Assembly: GCA_020443345.1 (NCBI GenBank)
Contig: JAGRIH010000022.1
Span: 1 to 64,000, forward strand
DNA from: Halioglobus sp.
GTDB lineage: Bacteria; Pseudomonadota; Gammaproteobacteria; Pseudomonadales; Halieaceae
DNA: 64,000 nt
Direction of reading: 5' to 3'
A program made the position numbers and the translations under genes. Numbering within the stretch: position 1 is the first letter of the stretch; each line of letters begins with the position of its first letter. The notes under the pieces were generated by a model. The model was not told the origin of the DNA and did no database searches. It worked only from the letters and a program-made list of their open reading frames with translations. Below are positions 1 to 8,272 of the stretch, piece after piece.

Positions 1-540
1 GGGATTTTGGGTGGCCGCCGGGGCTTTTTTGTTTACTCTGTGTCCAGAGGCATCCAATGCGTCCGACCACATACCGTCATAATTAGCGGTACAAAAGGCG
101 GTATTTCTGGTGCTTTCAATATCGATGGCGGGTTGGTTGCGAATGCGCCGGACCTGGTGGCACTGACACAGACCCTGAGCAGGACAACGCACGCTCTCCA
201 GGACTGCTGGATGGCAAGTGTGGGCACTGTGTCGCCGGATATCGCCAAAGCCGCGGCCGAGGCGTCTTTCGGGATGGGCGCCCTGGGCTGGATGACGACC
301 CAAAAGCTGTTCAATCTGACGCTGGCAGCCCAGGAATAGCTCGCTGTCACCCAGGCGGGACAGCTATTGGGCAATCGCTACCTGCGTATCGACCCGAAGT
401 CCAGTGCCCGCCAGGCAGGTGCCATCGCACTGGACAAGGCCGACAGAAAGGCTACCGACACGCTGGCGTTGCTGGCCGGGGAGGCATTGGATGCCGTGTC
501 CGCCAAGCATGGACCACTGCTGCGTCAGTTGCTACATTAG
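1..540 (+). pseudogene. Patatin-like phospholipase, C-terminal remnant with internal stop
   Basis: The reading frame that ends at the TAG at 538-540 contains a patatin-type DGG motif (IDGGLVANAPDLVAL, about 120-164), which carries the catalytic Asp of the Ser-Asp dyad. Patatin-like text such as GNRYLRIDP follows further on. The frame is broken by an in-frame TAG at 337-339, and the N-terminal GxSxG nucleophile region is not visible: the sequence before the DGG motif does not read as patatin. The family hydrolyses phospholipids. This copy lacks half of the dyad and has a stop, so it is very likely dead. No CD-NTase or other defence partner lies beside it. The left window edge prevents seeing whether an intact 5' part exists elsewhere. 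Confidence 0.6.
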
Positions 541-620
541 TGTGAGTGAAAGCCCGCGACGCGGCAGCGTTTGGGTCGCGGCTATGTGGTGCCTGGAATA
601 GAGACGAGACAGTGCGCGGG

Positions 621-842
621 ATGCGGCAGGTGAAAGACACACACGGCGCGGGCGCGCGGATCAGCGCGCTGGTGGGCTACCAGACGAAACTCTCGCTAGA
701 GCGTCTTGCGGCAGCCCACGGCGTCACCCAGCGCGCCATGCTGGAGCGCATGATAGGCGAGACAGAGAAAAACCTGCTGGGCGGGTTGTCTAGCAACAAG
801 CAAAGCCTGTACTTTGCAAAACGGCTTGGACTGCACGATTGA
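621..842 (+). CDS. Small possible ribbon-helix-helix/DNA-binding protein
   Basis: A 73-codon frame (ATG 621, stop 840-842) encodes a short basic protein with the pattern 'LSLERLAAAHGVTQRAMLERMIGE'-like helices, cut here to key words: LERLAAAHGVTQR then MLERMI. That arrangement resembles short ribbon-helix-helix or plasmid/phage regulators in which an alcohol-rich turn (GVTQR) starts the second helix. The ribosome site before the ATG is weak, and a longer start at 546 is possible. It follows a decayed patatin gene and precedes the DUF3604 gene, so it may itself be a relic. Function is not known. Confidence 0.4.
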   Translation: MRQVKDTHGAGARISALVGYQTKLSLERLAAAHGVTQRAMLERMIGETEKNLLGGLSSNKQSLYFAKRLGLHD

Positions 843-958
843 CTGATATGCACTGCCGCGACGTGGACGGACCAATTCAGGCAGGCAATTGCAGCGCCTG
901 GTAGGGTCCACACAAGGTCGCACCCCATTCATCGAGCCCTGCATCGAGGTACGCCGGT

Positions 959-2824
959 ATGAAAACAACGTCACTGGCATTGGCGATAGCAGGTGCAAGC
1001 CTGCTCGGCTTCCCCGCTTTGGTGGGCGCCGCGGACAATTATCCCAGCCAGCTGCTGTGGGGCGATACCCATGTGCACACCAGCAACTCTTTTGACGTCT
1101 ATCTGTTTGATACGCCCACCGCTACACCCGACAGCGCGCTGCGTTTTGCCCGCGGTCAACCCATAATCAGCCCCACCACCGGATTGCGCTGGCAGCTGCG
1201 CGAGCCGCTGGATTTTGCGGTGGTGGCCGATCACGCCGAAATGATCGGTTCGATTAGCCGCCTGTTTGCCGATGCCCCCGACATCGCCAACACCAAAACC
1301 GGCAAAACATTTAAAAAGATAAGTCCCGACCAGAGCGCCGCGCAACTGCAGGCGATCTATGAGGAGATTGCCAGGCTGGGCTCTGGCCTGGCGGGGACCA
1401 CCGGCCTCACCATCACCGACGTGATAGCCGACCTGCACAGCGGCGACCGGCGCAGTGCCACCTGGCAGGACTATATCGACACCGTGGAGCGCCACAATAC
1501 ACCGGGTGAATTCACCGCCCTGGTCGGCTGGGAGTGGAGCTCACAACCTCGCGGCTCCAATCTGCACCGGGTAGTATTCACCCCGGCAGCCAGTGAAATT
1601 ACCCGCCAGTTTCTGCCCTACAGTGCTCTGGAAAGCCAGAACCCGGAAGATCTGTGGCAGTGGCTCGGCGACACCCGTGAAAGCACCGGGGCCGACTTTA
1701 TCGCCATTCCCCACAATGCCAATCTCAGCATGGGTTTGATGTTCGCCACCGAGACCCTCGAGGGCAAGCCGCTGGACGCGAACTACGCCAGGGTGCGCAG
1801 TCGCTGGGAACGCGTGGTAGAGGCTACCCAGATCAAGGGGGACAGCGAAGCTCACCCCCTGCTCGCACCCAACGATGAGTTCGCCGACTACGAGACCTAC
1901 GGCTTCGTGCTGACCCCCAATGGCGGCAGCCCGCCACCGACCGAGGGAAGTTACGTTCGCAACGGCCTGCAACGCGGCCTCGCGCTGGCTGCGCAACTTG
2001 GCACCAACCCTTTCAAAGTCGGTATGATCGGCAGTACCGACAGCCATACCGGCATGTCGGCAGTGGAGGAGGACAACTTCGCCGGCAAGGGACAGCACGA
2101 CGCCCGCCCGGAACAGCGCCCCCACCTCACGGGTATCGGATCCTCGCGGGGCTGGGATATGGGCGCCGCAGGCTACGCCGGCGTCTGGGCCACTGAAAAT
2201 ACCCGCGAGGCCATTTTTGCGGCCTTCAAACGGCGCGAAGTCTACGCGACAACCGGCCCGCGCATTACCCTGCGCTTCTTCGGCGGCTATGGCTTCGAGG
2301 CCGCGGATGCCGGGGCCCCCGACCCGGCCAGCGTCGGCTATCGCAAGGGTGTACCCATGGGCGGCGAGCTGATCGCCAGCGGCGCAAAGGCCCCCAGCTT
2401 TCTGGTCGCCGCCATGAAAGATCCCAACGGGGCCAATCTCGACCGTATCCAGATCGTCAAGGGCTGGCTCAAAGCCGACGGCTCAACAGATGAAAAGGTC
2501 TATGATGTCGCCCTGTCGGATGAACGTGAGGACGGCTCGGTCAAGGTCGGCAATACAGTCGATCTGCAAACCGGTCGATACACCAATACCATCGGTGCCA
2601 GCACCTTGAGCGCGGTCTGGACCGATCCGGATTTCAAGCCCTCCCAGGCGAGCTTTTACTATGTGCGCGCGCTGGAAATTCCGACACCGCGCTACTCACT
2701 GCTCGACGCTATTGCCCTGGGCATCGATGTGCAGCAGACCGGCCGCCCGGCCACGATCCAGGAGCGGGTCTATAGCTCACCCATCTGGTACAGTCCGCCG
2801 CAGAGCAAACAAAGTGAACAGTAA
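959..2824 (+). CDS. Secreted DUF3604 family protein
   Basis: This 621-residue protein begins with a clear Sec signal peptide (residues 1-24, cleavage near ALVGAAD). The mature part opens with a PHP-like metal motif, GDTHVHTSNS, at about 34-43, and contains further His/Asp sites (VVADHAEM near 95; GSTDSHTG near 355) that are typical of DUF3604. The family is predicted to be a periplasmic metal-dependent hydrolase of the amidohydrolase/PHP fold, and no substrate is established. Length matches the family's usual 600-660 residues. The gene stands alone, with the convergent amrS ending 91 bp downstream. Start chosen because the ATG directly precedes the signal peptide. Confidence 0.85.
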   Translation: MKTTSLALAIAGASLLGFPALVGAADNYPSQLLWGDTHVHTSNSFDVYLFDTPTATPDSALRFARGQPIISPTTGLRWQLREPLDFAVVADHAEMIGSISRLFADAPDIANTKTGKTFKKISPDQSAAQLQAIYEEIARLGSGLAGTTGLTITDVIADLHSGDRRSATWQDYIDTVERHNTPGEFTALVGWEWSSQPRGSNLHRVVFTPAASEITRQFLPYSALESQNPEDLWQWLGDTRESTGADFIAIPHNANLSMGLMFATETLEGKPLDANYARVRSRWERVVEATQIKGDSEAHPLLAPNDEFADYETYGFVLTPNGGSPPPTEGSYVRNGLQRGLALAAQLGTNPFKVGMIGSTDSHTGMSAVEEDNFAGKGQHDARPEQRPHLTGIGSSRGWDMGAAGYAGVWATENTREAIFAAFKRREVYATTGPRITLRFFGGYGFEAADAGAPDPASVGYRKGVPMGGELIASGAKAPSFLVAAMKDPNGANLDRIQIVKGWLKADGSTDEKVYDVALSDEREDGSVKVGNTVDLQTGRYTNTIGASTLSAVWTDPDFKPSQASFYYVRALEIPTPRYSLLDAIALGIDVQQTGRPATIQERVYSSPIWYSPPQSKQSEQ

Positions 2825-2915
2825 ATAGCGCTCACCGGTCGACATACCAGAACAGCGACACGGCCTTCACCCAGCGGTGCGATGAAAACCCCGATCAGCC
2901 GGGGCGGCGAGCGAC

Positions 2916-3989
2916 TCAACTGAGTCGCACGCGCAGCGGCCGGGTCTGCAGGTGCTGCGGCGGGCCCTCGAAATACCCCGGCACCGCGCTGCCGCAGCGC
3001 CGGCAGCGGCCGGCGTCGTCCAGTTCCCAGGCCCCGAGGCGGTACCAGTCGCGCTCGATGAGCCGTTCCCCGCAGTTGTGACAGAATGTGCTGGACCCGG
3101 CCGCATCGTGCACGTTGCCGGTATAGGCGTAGCGCACACCGTTGGCGAGCGCGATTTCGCGTGCCCGGCGCAGGGTGGCGGGTGGGGTCGGGGGCACGTC
3201 GCGCATCTTCCAGTCGGGGTGAAAGGCGGTGAAATGCATGGGCACGTCGGGACCGAGCTGCGCCACCACCCAGCGGGTCATCGCGTCCAGTTCGGCCTCC
3301 GCGTCGTTGCGACCGGGAATCAGCAGGTTGGTGATTTCCAGCCAGCAGCCGGTTTCGTGCCGGATATACTCCAGGGTCTCCAGGACCGGCGCCAGGTGGG
3401 CGCCGCAGATTTCGTGGTAAAACCGCTCCGTGAAGGCTTTCAGGTCCACGTTCACGGCGTCCATCCCGGCGAAGAACTCGCGGCGCGGTTGCGGATCGAT
3501 GTAGCCCGCGGTCACCGCCACGGTGCGGACATCGCGCTCCCGGCAGGCGGCGGCGATAGCCAGGGCGTACTCCATGAAGATGACCGGATCGTTGTAGGTG
3601 AAGGCCACGCTGCGGCAGTCCAGCTCCCGCGCGGCCCTGGCCAGTCGTTGCGGGCTCGCGTCGTCGGACAGCGTGTCCATCTCGCGGGACTTGGACATGT
3701 CCCAGTTCTGGCAGAACTTGCAGGCGAGGTTGCAGCCGGCGGTGCCGAACGACAGCACGCGGCTGCCCGGATAGAAGTGATTGAGGGGTTTTTTCTCGAT
3801 GGGGTCCACGCAGAAGCCGCTGGAGCGGCCGTAGCTCACCAGCCTCACCTCGCCGTCCAGGCGCTGGCGCACGTAGCACAGACCCCGCTGCCCCTCGTGC
3901 AGGCGGCAGTGGCGCGGGCACAGGTCGCACTGTACCCGTCCGTCGGGCCGCCGGTGCCAGTACCGGGTGGGAACGATCGTGTGGTCCAT
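2916..3989 (-). CDS. amrS: AmmeMemoRadiSam system radical SAM enzyme
   Basis: The protein is a radical SAM enzyme of the AmrS family. An N-terminal Cys-rich segment (Cys 21, 24, 28, 38) precedes the radical SAM cluster motif C-x3-C-x2-C in GCNLACKFCQNW (Cys 86, 90, 93). The C-terminus has two rubredoxin-like CxxC pairs (CHNCG, CRRCG). The family always travels with MEMO-like AmrB and AMMECR1-like AmrA; the chemistry of the system is not established. Here it is transcribed divergently from amrB-amrA across 137 bp. A start 36 bp upstream (4025) is also open, but the ATG at 3989 fits the family N-terminus (MDHTIVPTRYW). Confidence 0.9.
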   Translation of the reverse strand: MDHTIVPTRYWHRRPDGRVQCDLCPRHCRLHEGQRGLCYVRQRLDGEVRLVSYGRSSGFCVDPIEKKPLNHFYPGSRVLSFGTAGCNLACKFCQNWDMSKSREMDTLSDDASPQRLARAARELDCRSVAFTYNDPVIFMEYALAIAAACRERDVRTVAVTAGYIDPQPRREFFAGMDAVNVDLKAFTERFYHEICGAHLAPVLETLEYIRHETGCWLEITNLLIPGRNDAEAELDAMTRWVVAQLGPDVPMHFTAFHPDWKMRDVPPTPPATLRRAREIALANGVRYAYTGNVHDAAGSSTFCHNCGERLIERDWYRLGAWELDDAGRCRRCGSAVPGYFEGPPQHLQTRPLRVRLS

Positions 3990-4126
3990 ACTCTTGTAAT
4001 TATGGCAAACATGTCCATATTTCAAGTGTGGCTAAAGCCATGGTTCGGCGAGTGGTGTGATTTCGATGCCGGCAGCGGCGCGCAAGCGGCATTCGGACTG
4101 CAGGTACGGGAGTTCAGGGTAGAATC

Positions 4127-4909
4127 ATGAAGGTGCGTAAGGCCGCCGTTGCCGGCCTGTTTTACGAGGCTGGGGCCGACCGGCTGCAGCAGCAGGTGGA
4201 CCGGCTGCTGGCTCAGGCGAGCGGTGAGCAACAGTGCGTTCCCCGGGTGTTGATCGTGCCCCATGCGGGCCACATCTATAGCGGCAGCACGGCGGCGCGA
4301 GCCTATCGCTGCCTGGTGCCGGTGCGCGCCGCAATCCGGCGGGTGGCGCTGTTCGGCCCCGCCCACCGGGTCTACCTGCAGGGCATGGCGGTGCCCTCGG
4401 TGGACGCCTTCGCCACGCCCCTGGGCGAGGTGCCGCTCGACCGGCAGGGTATCGATTCGATCGCGGCGCTGCCCGGTGTCTGCGTGTCCGATGAGGCCCA
4501 CCGCGAGGAGCATAGCCTGGAAGTGCAGCTTCCCTTCCTGCAGCGCGCGCTGGACGATTTTGCGCTGCTGCCGGTCGTGGTCGGGGACTGCCCCCCGGGT
4601 ACGGTGGCGGCGGTGATGGACGCCGTGTGGGGCGGGCCGGAGACCCTGGTGGTGGTGAGCACCGACCTGTCCCACTTCCACCCCTACGAAGAGGCGGGCC
4701 GGCGGGACCGGCGTACCTGCGAGCGGGTGCTGCAGCGGGCCGGCGATTTCAGCGGTGAGGACGCCTGTGGTGCGCGCGCGCTCAATGGGCTGATGCGCAC
4801 CCGCCACTGCCGCTCCCTGACGCTGGAACTGCTCGCGCTGTGCAACTCGGGAGATACCGCCGGCGACCGGCGCCGGGTCGTGGGTTATGGCGCCTTCCTC
4901 GCACATTGA
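4127..4909 (+). CDS. amrB: AmmeMemoRadiSam system protein B (MEMO1 homologue)
   Basis: This 260-residue protein matches the MEMO family, which is related in fold to class III extradiol dioxygenases. Visible family motifs are VPHAGHIYSG near residue 44-53, FGPAHRVYL near 80 and STDLSHFHPY near 180-189; the histidines are the presumed metal ligands. Human MEMO1 binds metal and acts in signalling, but the bacterial role is undefined. The 3' end overlaps the start of amrA by 23 bp, implying translational coupling. The divergent amrS completes the three-part system. Confidence 0.9.
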   Translation: MKVRKAAVAGLFYEAGADRLQQQVDRLLAQASGEQQCVPRVLIVPHAGHIYSGSTAARAYRCLVPVRAAIRRVALFGPAHRVYLQGMAVPSVDAFATPLGEVPLDRQGIDSIAALPGVCVSDEAHREEHSLEVQLPFLQRALDDFALLPVVVGDCPPGTVAAVMDAVWGGPETLVVVSTDLSHFHPYEEAGRRDRRTCERVLQRAGDFSGEDACGARALNGLMRTRHCRSLTLELLALCNSGDTAGDRRRVVGYGAFLAH

Positions 4910-5471
4910 ACTGACCCCCTGCCACCGGGCGAGGCTGCTGGGCATCGCCCGCGAGGCCATTGGCGGCGCACTGCGGGGCGTTCCCGCACCGCAGATCGAA
5001 GCGCTGGAGGCTCACCCGGCGCTGGGCGCCTCGCGGGCAGTGTTCGTGACCCTGACCCAGGCCCGGCAGTTGCGCGGCTGTATCGGCACTCTCGAACCGG
5101 TCGCGCCCCTGGCCCGGGCCGTGGCGGAATACGCGGTCGGCGCGGCCCTGCACGACCCGCGCTTTGCCCGCCTGCAGGCACAGGAGTTGGCCCGCACCGG
5201 GATCGAGATCGCCGTGCTGGGATCGATGGAGCCGCTGGTGGCGGATAGCCGGGACACGCTGCTGGCACAGCTCGAGCCCGCGGTCGACGGCCTCATGCTG
5301 GAAGACCGCAGCCACCGCGCAACCTTTCTGCCCAAGGTGTGGGTCCAACTCCCCGACCCCGCGCATTTCCTGGAGCAGTTGCTGGCCAAGGCGGGGTTGC
5401 CGGCAGACCACTGGTCCCCCACCCTGCGCTTCAACCGCTACCGCACGGTGACCTTCGCCGACACCGCATAG
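4887..5471 (+). CDS. amrA: AmmeMemoRadiSam system protein A (AMMECR1 homologue)
   Basis: The 194-residue product is an AMMECR1-domain protein. The family hallmark LRGCIGTL lies near residue 66-73, with conserved flanking text (FVTLTQ before it, AAxHDPRF after it). No enzyme activity is proven for the family. The invariant Cys in RGCIG is intact. It overlaps amrB, so the two products are probably made in fixed ratio, and both should work with the AmrS radical SAM enzyme encoded divergently. Confidence 0.9.
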   Translation: MAPSSHIELTPCHRARLLGIAREAIGGALRGVPAPQIEALEAHPALGASRAVFVTLTQARQLRGCIGTLEPVAPLARAVAEYAVGAALHDPRFARLQAQELARTGIEIAVLGSMEPLVADSRDTLLAQLEPAVDGLMLEDRSHRATFLPKVWVQLPDPAHFLEQLLAKAGLPADHWSPTLRFNRYRTVTFADTA

Positions 5472-5894
5472 GCCGGCGGCGCGACAAGTACAAACGCGAA
5501 GTTCCGCGAGACAGCGCGCAAGGTGTCCGGCAGCCACGGGCGGTGCCTGTATCATCTACTGCAGTGTCCGCCTCAGAAAGGCATCCGCTTGCCCGCAGGC
5601 AGAGTCGTCTGCAGAGCAAGCCTCGCGCAATCGATGCAAGGTATTTGGTATGCCTGCCTGTGCTACAGGTTGTTGGACGTAGCTGGTGCTGCTGGAAGTC
5701 AGGCCGTACAACTGGCCATCTCAACGCTGCAACTATTAGCTGGAGTAGGGCGAAGTTGACGATTCAAGACATCGACGATGGGGGCTTCGAGGACGTCGCA
5801 CTGGAGCCTGGTGCCTATTCCGATTCCAGGGATGAGCTTGCTGGAACCCATCAGATGTGGTCGAGGATTGGCCACCCTCCAATGAGAAAACACG
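5472..5894. other. 423-bp gap without a supportable gene
   Basis: Short frames cross this stretch on both strands, but none has a convincing start, ribosome site or family resemblance. The base composition looks more AT-rich than in the flanking amrBA genes. A readable tail of one frame (about 5757-5917, containing FEDVALEPG) may be a relic of a lost gene. It precedes the broken MT-A70 gene, so the whole 5.5-6.9 kb stretch looks like decayed acquired DNA. Confidence 0.4.
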
Positions 5895-6554
5895 ATGAGT
5901 TCAACAGTATCGGATGAGTTACTGACCAGAGTTGGCAAATCACGGTTTTCCACTGTATTGGTTGATCCGCCCTGGCAGTTTCAAAATCGGACAGGGAAGA
6001 TGGCGCCGGAGCATCGCCGCCTGTCGCGCTACGAGACCATGAAGCTGCAGGACATCAAGGATCTGCCTGTGGGGACGATTGTCGAGAGTACTGCCCACCT
6101 TTATTTGTGGGTTCCTAATGCGCTGCTACGTGAAGGCCTCGACGTCATGGAAGCCTGGGGGTTCACCTATAAGACAAACCTGATTTGGTACAAGATCAGA
6201 AAAGATGGTGGTCCCGACCGTCGAGGCGTGGGCTCTTACTTTCGCAATGTGACAGAGATGTTGCTGTTCGGAGTACACGGGAAAAATGCCCGTACACTGC
6301 AGGCCGGTCGAAGCCAGGAGAACCTCATTGCTACCCGCAAGTGAGAACACAGCAGGAAGCCCGACGAACAATACGACCTCATCGAGGCCTGTAGTCCCGG
6401 TCCTTACCTGGAGCTATTCGCACGGGGACCGCGTGAAAACTGGACGGTCTGGGGTAACGAGGCAGAAAAATACTCTCCGACGTGGAAGACCTATGCCAAT
6501 CATTCACAGACCGAGCTCAACGTGATGCAGTTGGAGATTGCTGGAACCGAATGA
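5895..6554 (+). pseudogene. MT-A70 family adenine methyltransferase, interrupted by one stop codon
   Basis: The first 149 codons give an MT-A70 N-terminus: DPPWQF catalytic motif at about residue 24-29, then YLWVPN and LIWYK. The frame stops at TGA 6342-6344, then continues in the same frame with excellent family sequence (REHSRKPDEQYDLIEA pattern, SPGPYLELFAR, WGNEA) to the TGA at 6552-6554. The expected residue at the stop is Arg in 'RKREHSRKP', so one C-to-T change in CGA explains it. Full length would be 219 residues, normal for a phage- or plasmid-type m6A methyltransferase. No cognate restriction gene is visible. It could be a recent pseudogene or a sequencing error. Confidence 0.85.
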
Positions 6555-6866
6555 CGCCGGACACGGCCTCTGCCGCGTGTGCACGGCTCGAAATTCTGCT
6601 TCTTTTTAACGACCGTCACACGGTGGTGCACGGATGTCTCCGTTGCACCGATTGGTAGCAGTGACGGAACTACCAGCATCCAGGCAAACCAGTGCAGCCG
6701 ACATGAGGCAGCACCAAACAGTTGGGTTGGGTATGCTGATCAACCACCACGCATCCGCAGCAGTTGCACAATTTGTTCGTTACTCGATGGTACCGTCTGG
6801 AGTATTATCGGTGCTGCCGGTCTGTGCACTTCGCAGCCGATTTGTACCGCACCAGGGAGCGAGGCC
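6555..6866. other. 312-bp gap without a supportable gene
   Basis: Nothing coding can be supported here. The stretch shares the lower GC of the preceding MT-A70 pseudogene and ends with the ribosome-binding region (GGAGCGAGG) of the MAPEG gene. Confidence 0.4.
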
Positions 6867-7259
6867 ATGGCAGTAGAACTCACAATGCTGGTATACAGCG
6901 CAATCCTGTTCCTGGTTATTATTCTGGTGCAGGCGGGGCTGGCCATTGGCCAGAATGGCGCGATGGCACAGGCGGGCAGCCGCGACAGCCTGCCGGAACC
7001 GACGGTGCTGCGCAAACGTCTGCAACGTCTCACGGCCAATATGCAGGAAAACCTCGTCTTATTTGCGATCCTGGTGCTCGTGGCTGACGCGGCGGGTGTC
7101 GCCAATGCCTCCACCGCACTGGGGGCGCGTGTGTTTTTCTATACACGCCTGGCACACGCCGTGGTCTACGCGTTTGGCTGGCCGATTATCCGGCCGCTGT
7201 TTTACTTTGCCAGTCTCTACGGCATGTTCCTTATCGCGCTGCAGATCCTGCGGGCCTGA
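6867..7259 (+). CDS. MAPEG family membrane protein
   Basis: This 130-residue protein has four predicted membrane helices and the MAPEG core: R(L)QRLTANMQENLVLFA near residue 48-64, which carries the glutathione-binding Arg/Asn/Glu pattern, followed by the FFYTRLAH..VYAFG segment. MAPEG proteins include microsomal glutathione S-transferases and eicosanoid synthases; bacterial members are mostly uncharacterised inner-membrane proteins. The ATG at 6867 has a good GGAGCGAGG ribosome site 4-5 bp upstream. Longer upstream extensions of the frame lack family sequence and are not adopted. Confidence 0.88.
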   Translation: MAVELTMLVYSAILFLVIILVQAGLAIGQNGAMAQAGSRDSLPEPTVLRKRLQRLTANMQENLVLFAILVLVADAAGVANASTALGARVFFYTRLAHAVVYAFGWPIIRPLFYFASLYGMFLIALQILRA

Positions 7260-7331
7260 ACACCTTGCCGCAGCGGCCGGAGAAACCCGCCGAACGGGTT
7301 GATTAATCGGCGCCATATCTGCTCCACCGCT

Positions 7332-7973
7332 TCAGCTCGCCGCCAACTCGGACAGTTGGAATTCCTGTATCCGTTGGCCGCTCGGAATCGACGCCACCCG
7401 TTGCTTTATCCCGTCAAAGTACGGTCGCGTCATGGCGTTATCGGCAATCACCTCCAGTACGATGCCGTAGCCCTCGGGAGTTCTCATGTACTGCTTTTCG
7501 TCCTCGCCAAACACATTCTTGTCGAAATTCACCGCCTCCGCGTAGTGCATTTGTGCGACCCCCTCGGCGCCCGATGCCACGACGAGCTGAAACCCGTTTT
7601 CCCGATAATACGCCACGGCCGCAGCGAAATCCTCGACGCAAACCCCGTAGTGCTGGAGATCGACCTGGCCGCGATCCAGTACTTCCTTGTACATGGACGG
7701 CACATCATTTTTCAGCGCGATCAGTTCGATTTGCAGATCGCCGACATAGGCAAAGGCCAGATCCAGCACCATCACTTCGCTGGGCTGCCCCCGGTAGCGC
7801 GCGTTGACGAAAGGCGTGGTGTCGCGCGCCACCAGGAACGGTCCGGTTGCGTACTGCGTATGCCAGCGCTCGATGGCTTCATCGATATCGTCTACGATAT
7901 AAGCCACCTGCACGATTCGCCCCAGTTCGGGGGCAATTGCCGGTAGATGTATCCTGAATTCTTTCCTGTGCAT
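7332..7973 (-). CDS. VOC (glyoxalase/bleomycin-resistance/dioxygenase) superfamily protein
   Basis: The 213-residue product has the paired beta-alpha-beta-beta-beta modules of the vicinal-oxygen-chelate fold. The first begins at RIVQVAYIVDDIDEAIERW (about 18-36), the second at HYGVCVEDFAAAVAYY (about 105-120), and a late EVIADN supplies a likely metal-ligand Glu. The arrangement resembles the glyoxalase_4 subgroup seen near degradation genes. No specific substrate can be assigned. It is convergent with the MAPEG gene and stands alone. Confidence 0.75.
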   Translation of the reverse strand: MHRKEFRIHLPAIAPELGRIVQVAYIVDDIDEAIERWHTQYATGPFLVARDTTPFVNARYRGQPSEVMVLDLAFAYVGDLQIELIALKNDVPSMYKEVLDRGQVDLQHYGVCVEDFAAAVAYYRENGFQLVVASGAEGVAQMHYAEAVNFDKNVFGEDEKQYMRTPEGYGIVLEVIADNAMTRPYFDGIKQRVASIPSGQRIQEFQLSELAAS

Positions 7974-8272
7974 GCCGTGTCACCGCCAGATCGTTGAATG
8001 CTCGCCGCGCCGGAGGATTGCAGAGGCAGAAACAATGCCGTGGAGAAACCCCAGTGGCTTTCTCAGCGAAGGTTCGCTGCCAGAATGTGTGGATTGGCTG
8101 CAACTGTCAAGGCGGCTGCCAGGCTTGCAGAGCTGTGGGCGGAACCATAAGCGTGAGAGTGGCGCCGGCTGCGCAAGTTTGCCCGTGCAGGGGCCGCACT
8201 GACAAAGACTTGGACAGCGGGGCAATCGACAGGCACTCTACGGCGCTGGCTAGTGTGATCGGAGTACCTGAC

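Noticed and set aside
1-540. CBASS-type patatin effector
   Set aside because: No CD-NTase or ancillary gene lies nearby, and the frame lacks the GxSxG half and has a stop.
2952-4130. Long plus-strand open frame (392 codons) opposite amrS
   Set aside because: It has no family motifs; the high-GC minus-strand amrS explains it as an antisense shadow.
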